A model generated the notes under the pieces. That model saw only the letters and a list, made by a program, of their open reading frames with translations, was not told the origin of the DNA and did no database searches. Made by a program: the position numbers and the translations under genes. Below, piece by piece: positions 35,753-46,696 of a stretch of DNA of 64,000 nucleotides (the stretch's first letter is position 1; each line of letters opens with the position of its first letter). This stretch comes from Anagrus nilaparvatae (lineage: Eukaryota > Arthropoda > Insecta > Hymenoptera > Mymaridae): contig JAKSXM010000272.1 of NCBI GenBank assembly GCA_022575985.1, forward strand, positions 30,521,501 to 30,585,500. Reading direction: 5' to 3'.

Positions 35753-36965
35753 TAGGGTCAAAGATGGGGTGGTGGACATCGATGCGGTTTTGAACAACCA
35801 GCGTTATTTTACCAAATAACTAAGATAGAAATAAGTGAAAAGATATATTATTTTAAAAAAAATATTCTTTAAACGGTTACTTTCTTTGCTATCTAGTTTA
35901 TTTGGAAATTATTAATTATTTATAATAATAAAACCTTGAATCAAAACAGACTACTTGATATGGTATCGTTTTTTAACAAAAATACTAAGAATATGAGATA
36001 CGTAAAATTGATATTTTGTTTAAATTTTTTTAAGAATAACAACTTTTTTGCATTTATTTGATTAAGTAATCATCAAACATTAAATTGATTACAAAAAAAA
36101 AAATCATTTTGTTTCTTTTTTATGCGTTTAATTAAGATGTATAAGAACACATCTTAAATATACTTAAAAATGTGGTTTTCGACATGTATTTTATTCGAAT
36201 GTCCAAAACAGCATACACGGATTTTAATTTTGGACATTTAATTATTTTGTTAAAGATAAAGGTAAAAATTCTATTCTTAACAGTGTCTATTTGTTAAATT
36301 TTGTTAAATCCAAAAGCAAAAATTAAAAAGTATTACATAAAATCTAATTTAGAAAAATTAAAAATTTATTGCCGCTGTATGCCTATTGGTAATGCAGTGA
36401 TACCGGTTAACGAGAAGAACTCTCACTACTCCGACTAGGTTTCTTTATTTCTTGTTCTATTTTTTTGTTTATTTACAATTAATTAGAATAAATAAAAAAT
36501 TTTAAATAAAATATTTTCTTATTCACACCTATACTCGACAAGTCGTTTGTAACATGAACTTTTACAATTGATTAAAAATTGGTAATTTCAAAGCTTTTAT
36601 TTAAATATTTATATTCTTATCAAAAATTAGTTAAAAATTAATTAAATGCTATTATATACCTACTTTTTATAATTTTTTTGATTATTATTTTAAAAAAATA
36701 AATTATGTAGTTAATTTTAAGAATGGTGCCCAAAACCCCATACATTTTATGTCCAAAACCCTGGTATTCTAGGTTTTCTCTACTAGAGCTCTATTTAAAA
36801 TAAAAATATTGATCATATCTGGCAAATAACCGTTTATTCCTCAAGAATTATGTTCATTTTTGCAATTTAAAAAGTTATTACGTTAAAAAATACTATATTT
36901 TTTATTTTTATTCGTTAGTAAAGTCACAAATTTCAAAAGTGTTCAAAACCCCATCCTTGACCCTA
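35753..36965. mobile_element. 1.2-kb element with TAGGGTCAA.GATGGGG terminal inverted repeats
   Basis: The left end TAGGGTCAAAGATGGGGT and the complement of the right end, TAGGGTCAAGGATGGGGT, match at all but one position. Sub-terminal ACCCCAT and GTCCAAAAC words recur inside. No protein is encoded. Flanking bases (TTTGTATTTA left, CTTGTATTATT right) are similar but not a clean duplication. Confidence 0.5.
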
Positions 36966-37184
36966 CCTTGTATTATTACTATATAGAATTATTTTACTGT
37001 ATACTTTTTTGTGGTAACAAATAAATAATATAATAATAATAATAATTTACTCTGGCGAAACACTAAAAATTTACGTATTTATGAAGTTAGATAAAATTTT
37101 AAGTTTATTATTTATAACATATAATTTATTATTTTGTAATTAAAAAATATCTAACCATAATTAGTTGAATGTTTAAATAAAAAT

Positions 37185-37283
37185 TATATATAATATATCT
37201 TTAATAATGACATAAGCTTAAAATTTGTTCTTTTCTCAAATTCTAAGCATATGTCATTATTGAAGATATATTATATATATATA
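37185..37283. repeat. Small palindrome
   Basis: TAATATATCTTTAATAATGAC...AAGCTTAAAATTTG pairs with CAAATTCTAAGC...GTCATTATTGAAGATATATTA. It sits immediately left of the large palindrome starting at 37285. Probably a separate MITE; no clear duplication. Confidence 0.55.
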
Positions 37284-37967
37284 TTAGAGTGTGTCTTATT
37301 TTTTTTTTTTCGATATTTTTTGGCTCCCCCCATTTTTTTCCAATGTTTTGGTCATAAAAAACTCCCAGCTCTAAGGATTTTGATTTTGGATTATTTTAAC
37401 CCGTGCCACCGAGCACTCGAAGTTTCCCATTTAAATAACATGGGAATTTTTAATTTTGAGCTTTCTAATTTTTTAACGTGCTTCAAAATTTTTTTAAACA
37501 CTAGCAAATAGGTAGAAAATGATGTTTAGACATATAAAAACTGATCCTCAAAATTATAGAAGTCCCAGAACACTTTATTTTATCAAAATAAAATTATTAA
37601 AAATCGCAATTTTCCCATTTAAAATACATTGTTTTTTATTTGTAATGTATTTTGAATGGAAAAATTTCGATTTTTAATAATTTTGTTTTGATAAAATAAA
37701 GTGTTCTGGGACTTCTATAATTTTGAGGATCAGTTTTTATATGTCTAAACATCATTTTCTACCTATTTGCTAGTGTTTAAAAAAATTTTGAAGCACGTTA
37801 AAAAATTAGAAAGCTCAAAATTAAAAATTCCCATGTTATTTAAATGGGAAACTTCGAGTGCTCGGTGGCACGGGTTAAAATAATCCAAAATAAAAATCCT
37901 TGGAGCTGGGAGTGTTAACATGGAACATGTTCATTGGATGGGGTATTTGAAAAAGTCCGTCTCGGCA

Positions 37968-38127
37968 GGGGGGGGGTGAAAAAGTGACGCTTTTAGGGGG
38001 GGGGGGGTCAAAAATTGACGTTTTTAGGGGGGGGGGGTCAAAAATTGACGCTTTTAGGGGGGGGGTCAAAAATTGACGCTTTTAGGGGGGGGGGTCAAAA
38101 ATTGACGTTTTTAGGGGGGGGGTCAAA
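37968..38127. repeat. Poly-G minisatellite, about five ~32-bp units
   Basis: Units consist of TCAAAAATTGACG(C/T)TTTTA followed by 8-13 G. Each unit holds a small inverted pair TCAAAAATTGA. Copy A has one such unit. Confidence 0.85.
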
Positions 38128-38160
38128 TGGACTTAGAATATTTTCGATTCAGGGACTTTT

Positions 38161-38760
38161 GGTGCAGAAGTACCTAGGGACCTATGGTGCAGAAGTACCT
38201 AGGGACCTTTGGTACAGAAGTACCTAGGGACTATTGGTGCAGAAGTCCCTAAAGACCTTTGGTGCAGAAGTACCTAGGAACCTTTGGTGCAGAAGTACCT
38301 AGGGAGCATTGGTGCAGAAGTACCTAGGGACTATTGGTGCAGAAGTCCCTAAAGACCTTTGGTGCAGAAGTACCTAGGAACCTTTGGTGCAGAAGTCCCT
38401 AAAGACCTTTGGTGCAGAAGTACCTAGGGAGCATTGGTGCAGAAGTACCTAGGGACCTATGGTGCAGAAGTCGCTAAAGAGCTTTGGTGCAGAAGTACCT
38501 AGGAAGTTTTGGTGCAGAAGTACCTAGGGAGCATTGGTGCAGAAGTCCCTAAAGACCTTTGGTGCAGAAGTACCTAGGGAGCATTGGTGCAGAAGTACCT
38601 AGGGACCTATGGTGCAGAAGTCGCTAAAGAGCTTTGGTGCAGAAGTACCTAGGAAGTTTTGGTGCAGAAGTACCTAGGGAGCATTGGTGCAGAAGTCCCT
38701 AAAGACCTTTGGTGCAGAAGTACCTATGGAGTATTGGTGCAGAAGTACCTAGGGACCATT
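38161..38760. repeat. 25-bp satellite, 24 units with six-unit higher-order repeat
   Basis: Consensus GGTGCAGAAGTACCTAGGGA + CCTTT. Exactly 24 units of 25 bp fill 600 bp with no length change, then a partial GGTGCAGAA. Variant units (TCCCTAAAGACC, TCGCTAAAGAGC, GGAAGTTTT, GGAGCATT) recur in the same order. Units 11-16 are repeated as 17-22, a 150-bp higher-order period. The related element at 29246 has a single unit. Confidence 0.95.
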
Positions 38761-39094
38761 GGTGCAGAATTTTTAAGAATTCATTATAAAAATTAATAAA
38801 AAATAAATTCATATTCATATTATTTAAAAAACTATAATAATTTGAAAATTTAATTAATTTAGTTCATTTTGATGTCTAAGCAGCATGATTTCTATAATAA
38901 AAATCTAAATATAAATATTTGCATATAAATATTTATATTATGAACACAATAAATACTTTATTATCAATGTTATAAATGAACATGTTCCATGCTCGTTGGT
39001 TGTGTAGTTACACAAACCGGTTTATGACCAAAACATTCGAAAAAAATGGGGGGAGTCAAAAAATATCGAAAAAAAAAAAATAAGACACACTCTA

Positions 39095-39287
39095 ATATAT
39101 ATTATATATAATTTCAAATCAGAAATTCTTTTTTTCATATTAATTTTTTTTTCTACTATAATTTTTATGCAAATTTAGGTTCATTATGTTTTGTATTGAA
39201 TTATTATAACAAATATTTGTAAATGAAAATAATTTTATTATTATTATTGTCAAAATTGTTTCTATCGCCCATGATTTTTTAAAATAT
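39095..39287. other. AT-rich spacer
   Basis: Low-complexity AT sequence between two repeat elements; nothing recognised. Confidence 0.4.
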
Positions 39288-39735
39288 ACATCTATTATTT
39301 TCTATAAATTGACCTGTACTGGGCTGAGGTATAAAAAATTAAAAAATTTTAATTTTGAAAAGATTTGGTCCTTATTTTGTTAAACGTTTCGCCTGTTTTT
39401 TGGATTTTACAGGCCTTTTCAATAACTGAAAGTAAAACATAATTTTAATATTCACATTTGTCAGATTTATAAAAAATTAAATACCTATATCTATGTATCA
39501 CATGTTAAAAATAAGCATTGTTTAATCTATCTATTGCACTAAATTTATATATATATATATTTAACATATGTTATTTAACTTTAACAAAGTAATTTTATTT
39601 ATCATCATTACTTCATATAAAACTCTAAAATTATAATATTTGACTAAATTAATGTGTGTTTGTTAACAAAAAATGTATTTTTACAATTGCAGGTACAGGT
39701 ACAGGTCAATTTATAGAAAACAATAGATATATATT
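39288..39735. mobile_element. ~450-bp element with TTCTATAAATTGACCTGTAC inverted ends
   Basis: TATTTTCTATAAATTGACCTGTAC on the left (39297 on) is mirrored by GTACAGGTCAATTTATAGAAAACAATA on the right (39697 on), next to a GTACAGGTACAG short tandem. On the minus strand 39425-39384 the interior reads GGCCTGT, a 12-base loop, ACAGGC, then GAAACG. That motif layout recalls sequences found in Penelope-like and other retroelement termini. No protein is encoded. Confidence 0.5.
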
Positions 39736-41339
39736 TATTATTATTATTTAGAAAAAAATAGTCCTGGTTCGACTGAACTATAAATTTTTTAAAATTTAAC
39801 AAATCACTTTAATTTTTCTTTCCAGCCATTTATCTTGCAAAAAAATAATGAAACGATTAAAGAATTTTCGTACAAGCTTAATTAAACCAACATTTTTGAG
39901 ACCAATAAAGAAATTTATCTCAAAAACTATTATTTAAGAAAAGTTTAAGAATTGATTATTTGGAACCAAAATATACAGCAACCAATATTATAAATAAACA
40001 ATACAAGAGGTTAAAAAATAGACCCTCAAGGGAAAAAATGAGACCAAACAACCTCAAAAAAGGTAAGTTGTGTGTATTCGGGTGATCAATCAAAACGTAT
40101 TTTTGTGCCACTAACGAAGAATATCTATAACTCTAGATCTTAAAAAATGAATGTACCTTGTACATGTTTATATTAATTAACTGATTTTGAATTCTGTAAG
40201 ATAAAGTATGGCCATTCTGAATAAATTGAGCGATGAATAAATTTCCGTGTAAATAAGTAAAAAAAAAAATAAAATGACATTGTAAATAGACTTTTATACA
40301 AAGTAAGACTTTGAAAAGAAATCTCGGTCAAAGTCGCGTCCTCTAAAAAGGCCAAGAAAGCAATCCTTTTTAATATGGACAATATCTCTTATATATTTAT
40401 ATGAGTAATGTTAATTATTCATAATTAATAAATATTATTTTATATATATTCTTCCTGCTTAAGTAATCTTGACTTCTGGGTGTTAAAAAGGTTAATGTAC
40501 TTGTCTTGTAAGTTTTTCTTGCAAATGTTGCAACTGTTTTATTCATATAAAACATTAATCTTTTTTTTATCTTTTAATAATTTACTTAAGTTATACTTTT
40601 TTTCTTTTTTATCAAAATTCCTAATCTCTTAAAAAGACATTTTATTTTTCTTTTTTTTTTTAAGGAAGTCAACTTACTTTACAAAATGCATTTTATCAGA
40701 TTAAAAGATTAAAAACTGCTTTAGTGCTTTGACCGAATAACTTGAGGTTTGTAAATTAGATTAATTTATTATAATTACACATATACACTTTTAAATTGCT
40801 TTACTTTAAAATTAAGTAAAAAAAATTAACATTGGTGCAAATGTGTTCTATAACTATTAAAACAGTTACAGTAACTTTTTCCTGATTACTTTTCTCGGAT
40901 AATGTTATCCTTTTATACAAAAAATTGTATGTTTTAAAATACAGCCTTTACATAGATTGAAAGAATACTCCGATGTATAGAGTGAGGTAGGAAATCAGGC
41001 GCTTGTTTAAGGAGAGAAAAACTATGAATAATGAATTCAAAATAATATTAAAATTAAAATTTTTTTTTGCTTGTTACATACTTTTGCTAAATACATATCA
41101 GGTGTTGAAAAATGGCAAATTTCAGTTATCCATTTGGTGTTCGGAAATAAATTAAAGACAATATATTTTTATTTAACCTTTATGTAAACTACTGAGAAAT
41201 CATACACAAGTCAATAGCTGGGTTACATTAGTAACCCAAACGATTTTTATGTCAAAATTGTTTAATTATTAAATATTATTTATTTTGGTTACTGAAAACA
41301 AATATGATACATATGATTGGAATCCCAACATTCTATCCC
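39736..41339. other. AT-rich non-coding DNA
   Basis: No gene recognised. Contains ordinary AT-rich sequence with poly-T runs near 40560-40670. The only open frame above 60 codons (minus strand, 40173-40382) has AT-driven composition and no motif. Confidence 0.45.
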
Positions 41340-42465
41340 CATATGATTCTGATACTCGCTTTCTCACTGACATCATGAGTGAATTATCATTGAAACTAGT
41401 TAAAACTAGTCCATCACATCACACTACTAAGAAATCAAATCCAATTAGTACTGCTTCACCCTGACGCTTCTGACACTGATGACTCAATCGACAGTTAAGA
41501 AATATTTTTCAACAATAATTTGCCAGAAACTACGTCCAGTAAAGATACTTGGATAGACACTATTTACGTAGATGACTGTCACTCTGTTATTAACTATGAC
41601 CATTTCTTGCCTAACTACCCGAGTAGACATGACATAATTACAACGACTATTGACATTTTCTACCCAACTACAGTTAATGAAAATCACCCATATAAATGCA
41701 TCAACAAAATTACATCTGAAGACCTTAATCACTATCTGAATGAACAAGACTGGTCAATATTTAATACTAATGACACAATTGATGCCAATAAAGAATTAGC
41801 AGTACTCACAGATAATTTACAAAACGAAATATATTCCCTAACCCCAGAAAAGACCCTGAATCCCAAAAAATTCTTATATCCTTGGATTAACGATGATATA
41901 AAATTACTTATTTCAAAAAGAGATGCGAAACGTAGACGTTACGAAAGGACAGGATCTCCTAAATTACTATCTGAGTACCTGAACTTAGCTGAATAGACTG
42001 ATAAGAACACTGAGATTGCACATTGTGCTTACATGCATAATCGTATAAGTAACTACCTGGTCACTAATAAAAACTTCTGGAGTGAAATGAGAAATCTAGG
42101 ATTACTTTCAAAACCTAGTGATGCACACTATGGGTTGTTCCCTGAAGAGCTTAACACATATTTTTCTGTAATTCCTTTCTCTCCTTCAGAGAACTCCACA
42201 GCATCTCTAAATTCAATCTCAAATGCTCCTCCAGAAGGTTTCATGTTCCAGGAAGTTATATAGTTAACGATATTATCTTAGAAGTTTCTCACTTTCAGTC
42301 TCAAGCCAAAGGCAAAGACGGTATACCACAAAGCATAATAGTCAAAGCATCACCGACTATTGCAATTCACATAACCAAATTATTCAATGCATCATTCATA
42401 AATAATGTCTTTCCTGAAGCCTGGAAAATATCCCGTATTGTAGCTCTAAAAAATTCTTGCAATAG
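41340..42465 (+). pseudogene. LINE ORF2 remnant (endonuclease end, linker, start of RT)
   Basis: One frame with a single TAG (41994-41996) reads STWIDTIYVDD-like sequence (DTWIDTIYVDDCHSVINYDH) and PSRHDIITTTIDIF, the end of an APE-type endonuclease. The linker follows (LNEQDWSIFN; PWINDDIKLLISKRDAKRRR), then NYLVTNKNFWSEM. After a frameshift near 42263 the RT start follows: KGKDGIPQSIIVKASPTIAI, then LFNASFINNVFPEAWKISRI. It breaks off at 42465. Order and motifs are those of Jockey/CR1-group LINEs (family knowledge). It overlaps the RT start of the 33990 remnant but differs in sequence, so they are separate copies. Confidence 0.8.
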
Positions 42466-43086
42466 TATATATTTTCATCCTAGGGCTAAATTCATCGCTC
42501 TTCTATGTTTTACCTCACGATGCAAAAATTTAACGAAAATTCAATTTTTTTACACCACTCTTTCTTATTTTTTTTTGCGATGCAAAAATTAAACGAAAAT
42601 CCAAGTTTTTTATATATCTCTTTTATAAATTACATTTGGCGATACATCTTTGAAAATTATTATTATATTATTATTATATAATTAAAAGAATATTAACCTA
42701 GGAAAAGATAATACAAGAAAAGTGCCAGAAAGAATAAAAAAAAATTAATTGATATAAAATAAATAAAATTATTTTAATTATAAGAGACTATAAAAAAAAA
42801 TACTTCTATAATTCATTAACCCAACGTCGGCTAGTGGGGTCGATATTGGCCCTCTTAAATTTGCCATGACCCTGTATTTCGAAAATTTGAGGTGAAGGGA
42901 TCTTGCTACCTCCTAAAAAATTGTGAAGGGGATTCAGGAACGTGTGCCAAAGCGCGCCAGGGCACGTCTCACCGTCTTAATGTATAACTGCCAAGTGAAC
43001 ATGTTCACTTATAACATTTTTAACGTATACTTCCTTATATAACCGAAAATATAATAAATCCCAAAATATAAAACACAACCTAAATG
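42466..43086. other. Non-coding; short tandem words and a moderately GC-rich patch
   Basis: GCGATGCAAAAATTAAACGA occurs twice in diverged form around 42520-42600. A patch at 42825-42980 (CGTCGGCTAGTGGGGTCGAT; GCGCGCCAGGGCACG) is less AT-rich than its surroundings but shows no open frame or known RNA motif. GTGAACATGTTCAC at 42996 is a perfect 14-bp palindrome akin to the CATGGAACATG ends. Confidence 0.4.
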
Positions 43087-43605
43087 CATGGAACATGTTT
43101 ACTTCCAGCTGAGGACTAGGTAGAATATAAATGTTACTCAACATTGCAATACAATTTTCTAATTTTATAATTTGTAATTATCACCTTACTAGCTGTTAAG
43201 ATTCTAAACCCAAACTATTTTGATTCCCTAAACCTGAATTATTCCAAGCCCCTAAATCGATATTCTTCTAAGTCCTTAAGTCTTATTTGACCCCCCCCCC
43301 CTTAAATAGGACAAATTTGACCACCCCCCTTAAATAGGACAATTTTGACCTCTCCCCCTTAATTTTCAAGTTCTGAAGTACCCCCTCCCTATAAACATGT
43401 TCCATGTTAAAATATCCCTAAGTCCATAAACCTAAAGTATTCTAAGTTTTTGTTCTTATCAGGGACTAATAACTCCCCCTTCAAATTATTCTAAGTCTAT
43501 AAACGAAAATATTCTAAGTCCATTTGATCCCTCCCATTTTCACCCCCCCCCTGAAAACGTCACTTTCTCACACCCCCAGCCCAGCTTTTCTAAATATGTT
43601 CCATG
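43087..43605 (-). mobile_element. CATGGAACATG family, two adjacent inverted-orientation members
   Basis: The first (43087-43406) runs from CATGGAACATGTTTAC to ATAAACATGTTCCATG. It holds poly-C blocks separated by TTAAATAGGACAAATTTGACC, the complement of the family's poly-G layout. The second piece (43407-43605) contains CTAAGTCCATTTGATCCC, poly-C and GAAAACGTCACTTTCTCA, ending in ATGTTCCATG. So the family occurs in both orientations and with different internal unit types. Confidence 0.65.
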
Positions 43606-44763
43606 ATAAAAAATCTTTATTTATTTTCTGAGTGTTTACAATATTATTATAAAACGAAATTATCTTTTTCGCCAGCCCCCCCCCCCCCCACCAAATCGCT
43701 AAAATGTTTAACTGAAATTGCTAAAAAACACTTAAAATGAAATCAGTAACAAGTTTTAGGTTAAAAAAAATAAAAAAATGATTAAAAAAATTTTTTATTG
43801 GGGGGGGGGGCGTAAAAGCACCAATGAAAGCTCGTTTTAAATGTTTATAGATTTAATTATTATTATTTTGATTTACAGTAATTTTTGCTTAGTTAGCTGC
43901 GTGAAACCTAAATTCTCAATTTATAAATGGTTTTACTATTGTATAATTTTTGAAAGTGTATTTCAGCATTAAATATTATAAAGCTGCATATATGCGAATA
44001 AATTCTGATTTATTGTTTTATATATACCTGCAGAGAAAAACACTTGATGTGATTTTAATGACCGTTCAAGTATGCGGGTTTTAATATAATGCAAAGTATT
44101 ACATGGTCTATTAATGAGTAAATTAAAAAAAAAATCTTACACATTTCTATTTGATTGTTAAATTAATTTACTGCTTATAAAAAAAGCAATAATAATTGAA
44201 AATATTATTAATGTAAGATATATTTTATGATTTAATAAGCTATGGCTATCAGTTGTTATTGTATTTTAACGTGCAGAGTAACAAACTTACCTTATAATAA
44301 CAAGAAAATAGCAAAAAGACTATTATTTTGACTTATTAAGACTATTATTTATGGAACTGGATAAAGAATGTGAACTCGTATGTTAAGTTTTTAGGGTCGT
44401 AATGATTATGAATGACAAGTTAAAAAGTTAATTTTTAATTTCTTAAGAGCAAAATGTTAAAATGTGTCAAAAGATGAGTCTAAAGGTGTAAACAGAGAAA
44501 AATATAAAAATTTAAAAATCTAAGATTGGAATTCAAAAAGTATCTGGGTTATCTGGGTTAAGTTTTTCAGATAGTCAAAAAGGAAATTTTTATACAAGTT
44601 ATTATTTTTTCAATTTATCTGTATTTTTGAGAAGCAATTTGATCATCAAAAGAAATTTTTTTTCTTGAAAGTCGATTTTTAATAGTTAAATTAATCCAGT
44701 CAATATAGATGGAAGGGGGGGGGGGTTAATCTTTCCAGATACGACCAGATTTGATCTACTATA
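43606..44763. other. AT-rich non-coding DNA with homopolymer C and G tracts
   Basis: A 14-base poly-C at about 43676-43689 and an 11-base poly-G at 43800-43810 lie about 110 bp apart, and another G run lies near 44705-44717. The rest is AT-rich with no gene. Confidence 0.5.
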
Positions 44764-44955
44764 CACTGTGAAAAGTAATTCCCTTAGATTAACAAAAAAA
44801 AAATAGAATATTTTTGAAAAATTAGTAAATTTTCAAAAAAATTTATACATATTCAATAAAAATCGTAAATTTACAAAATTTAGTATATTAACGAAAAATT
44901 CGAGAATTGTTGATTTTTTTTTTTTATTAATCTAAACAAGTTATTTTTAACAGTG
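44764..44955. mobile_element. 192-bp palindromic MITE, CACTGT(G/T)AAAA family, TA duplication
   Basis: Left end CACTGTGAAAAGTAATTCCC + TTAGATTAACAAAAAA; the complement of the right end is CACTGTTAAAAATAACTTGT + TTAGATTAATAAAAAA. TA flanks both sides (44762-44763, 44956-44957). Nearly the whole element folds on itself (TTTGTAAATTTACG-type centre). A longer relative lies at 54165. Confidence 0.75.
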
Positions 44956-44957
44956 TA

Positions 44958-45355
44958 GGTTTTATGGGTCACTAATTAAAAATTTCGGGGTCTTTTTTAT
45001 GAAAAGTAAATGAAAACCCTTAAATTTTCAAAAACTACCTCTAAAAAGGGGTATTTTTGATGTACTCGAAGATTAAGTGTCCATAATGGTCTATATGGAT
45101 TTTTTTGGTCGTTGATCACGAATTTTGGAGTTCTGCTTACTAAAAATTGGCGCTTCACCCTTAAATTAGCAAAAAAAGCCCTAAAAAGCGCATTTTTGAT
45201 GTATTTCATGTTTTTGCAAATTTAAGGGTAAAGTATCAATATTTAGTAGACAGGGCTTTTAGGGGTAGTTTTTGCTAAATTAAGGGTGAAATATTAGCTT
45301 TTCAACAAATAGTCCATAAAATTCGTGATCAGCGACCCAAAAAACGTAGGAAAGT
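44958..45355. repeat. Inverted pair of units related to 7385-7775
   Basis: TTTTTGGTCGTTGATCACGAATTTT and CACCCTTAAATTAGCAAAAA in one orientation are followed by TTTTTGCTAAATTAAGGGTG and TTCGTGATCAGCGACCCAAA in the other. These are the same words as the tandem block at 7.4-7.8 kb, here arranged as an imperfect palindrome. Confidence 0.6.
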
Positions 45356-45881
45356 AGTACAAATATAATGGTGACCGGAAACTTGATAACCTAAACCACA
45401 TTCGATGCCTCCTAAAAAGACAGGCCTAGCTCAGTACGCTTTTTTATACAGTCCTAGTTGAAATTATTTTATAATATAGTCTTTATCCAATTTTATTTTT
45501 AATAAAGTCCTGGATCATAGCACATTATAATAAAGTCCCAACTGACATAAATCCCAATAACACAGAAAAAAAAGAAACGGACTTGATGATTTTTTTTAAA
45601 TTGCCAAAAAATTATAATTTTTATCTTAAAATATTATTAACTGTTTAAAAAATGAGATAGAGTCACAATGACCAATGTTAATTAATAGATTTTATTTTTT
45701 ACTTTTGAATTATATACATTTAATTTTTTTTCAAATAAATATTAAAAAAATTTTCTTTCAAATAAATGATAATATTGTACATTTCTGCGAAAAAATATGT
45801 TTTATCAGTACCAAAAATGAAAGAAAAAATTTTAACGAGGCCGCGACTGCCACCTTGATTTTCTGGTAGTTTGGACCCTAT

Positions 45882-46049
45882 TGAGTCCGACCCTTCCCCA
45901 CTCTAAAGAAATTTTTATCGATCTCTCATTGGCAGATTTAAATTCCGGACCTAAAGTTACAGAAATTTCCGTTAACAGCGCTAATTTTTAACTTCTGTCA
46001 TTGGTGCCGGACCTAAATTTAAACAAGGAGTGGGGAAGGGTCAGACTCA
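45882..46049. mobile_element. 168-bp palindromic MITE, TGAGTCCGACCC ends, AT duplication
   Basis: Ends TGAGTCCGACCCTTCCCCAC and GTGGGGAAGGGTCAGACTCA pair, flanked by AT (45880-45881, 46050-46051). The uninterrupted opposite arm of the host foldback reads complement of CCCTATAGAATG with one AT, so one 2-bp duplication accounts exactly for the insertion. Its centre contains CCGTTAACAGCG, the site where the related copy at 19118/25495 is split by a TTAA-flanked element. Confidence 0.85.
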
Positions 46050-46696
46050 ATAGAATGAAAAAAAAACGTGAACACAAAATCAGCCATTGATGTCAAAAAT
46101 ATTTTGCCACTTTCAAGTGAAAACCCGAGTTTTTCGTATCTGAGCTACCCTAATTTAAAAATAACTTTTTAGGTAAATAAAATTTTTAAAAAATAGATAA
46201 AAAATTTATTTAAATTGAATGTCAAAAAAAAACTTTTCTCGTTAGTTTGGTGCTTGGTCAAACTAAAATTGTGAAGCAAAATAAGAAACACCGCTACTCA
46301 ATGGTTTTTTCCATATATTTTAAATGGGAGACTTATTAATAAATATCTCGAAGAGGATGACTGATTTTGAGAAACAAGTTTGATCATGTTTCTGGGGACC
46401 AAAAAAACAATCTTTCCTGAAAATTTCACGTCCCCCAAGAGACACGTTTTATTAATAAATCGAAAAAAACTAGATGAAAGATTTAAATCAAAAAATTTTG
46501 ATCTTCTTAATAGTTGAACACTCATTTTTCGCTATAAAATCTGGAGTTCCCGACTTTTGTATAATCCGATCTTTCAGGCTAGCCGCTGGCTTTTTTTAAT
46601 ATAGCGCTTCAATCTTTTTTAAGACGAATTTGAAAAAAAAAAATCTTAAATTGACGATAACTTGGCTAAATTTCATTGTAGAAAGAAAAGGTTTTT

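Larger units (their letters stand above)
37914..39020. mobile_element. CATGGAACATG element, expanded copy B
   Basis: Same ends and order as copy A at 29246: ACATGGAACATGTTCATTGG at the left, ATGAACATGTTCCATGCTCG and a TTGTGTAGTTACACAAAC hairpin at the right. It is 1107 bp instead of about 410 because two internal blocks are expanded: about five GGTCAAAAATTGACG + poly-G units, and 24 units of a 25-bp repeat. It interrupts the right arm of the palindrome between GGGAGT and TTTATGACC. The left arm shows the empty site (complement of GGTCATAAAAAACTCCC). Confidence 0.85.
37285..39094. mobile_element. TAGAGTGTGTC palindrome family, copy 1 (interrupted)
   Basis: The left end TAGAGTGTGTCTTATT and the right end AATAAGACACACTCTA are exact inverted copies. 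The arms continue with GGCTCCCCCCATTTTTTTC, AACTCCCAGCTC, AACCCGTGCCACCGAGCAC and TTTAAATAACATGGGAATTT. The centre is near 37634. The right arm is interrupted by the element at 37914-39020, then resumes TTTATGACCAAAACATTCGA. The first ~190 bp of the arms is shared with the copy at 46837; the inner core is not. Confidence 0.8.
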
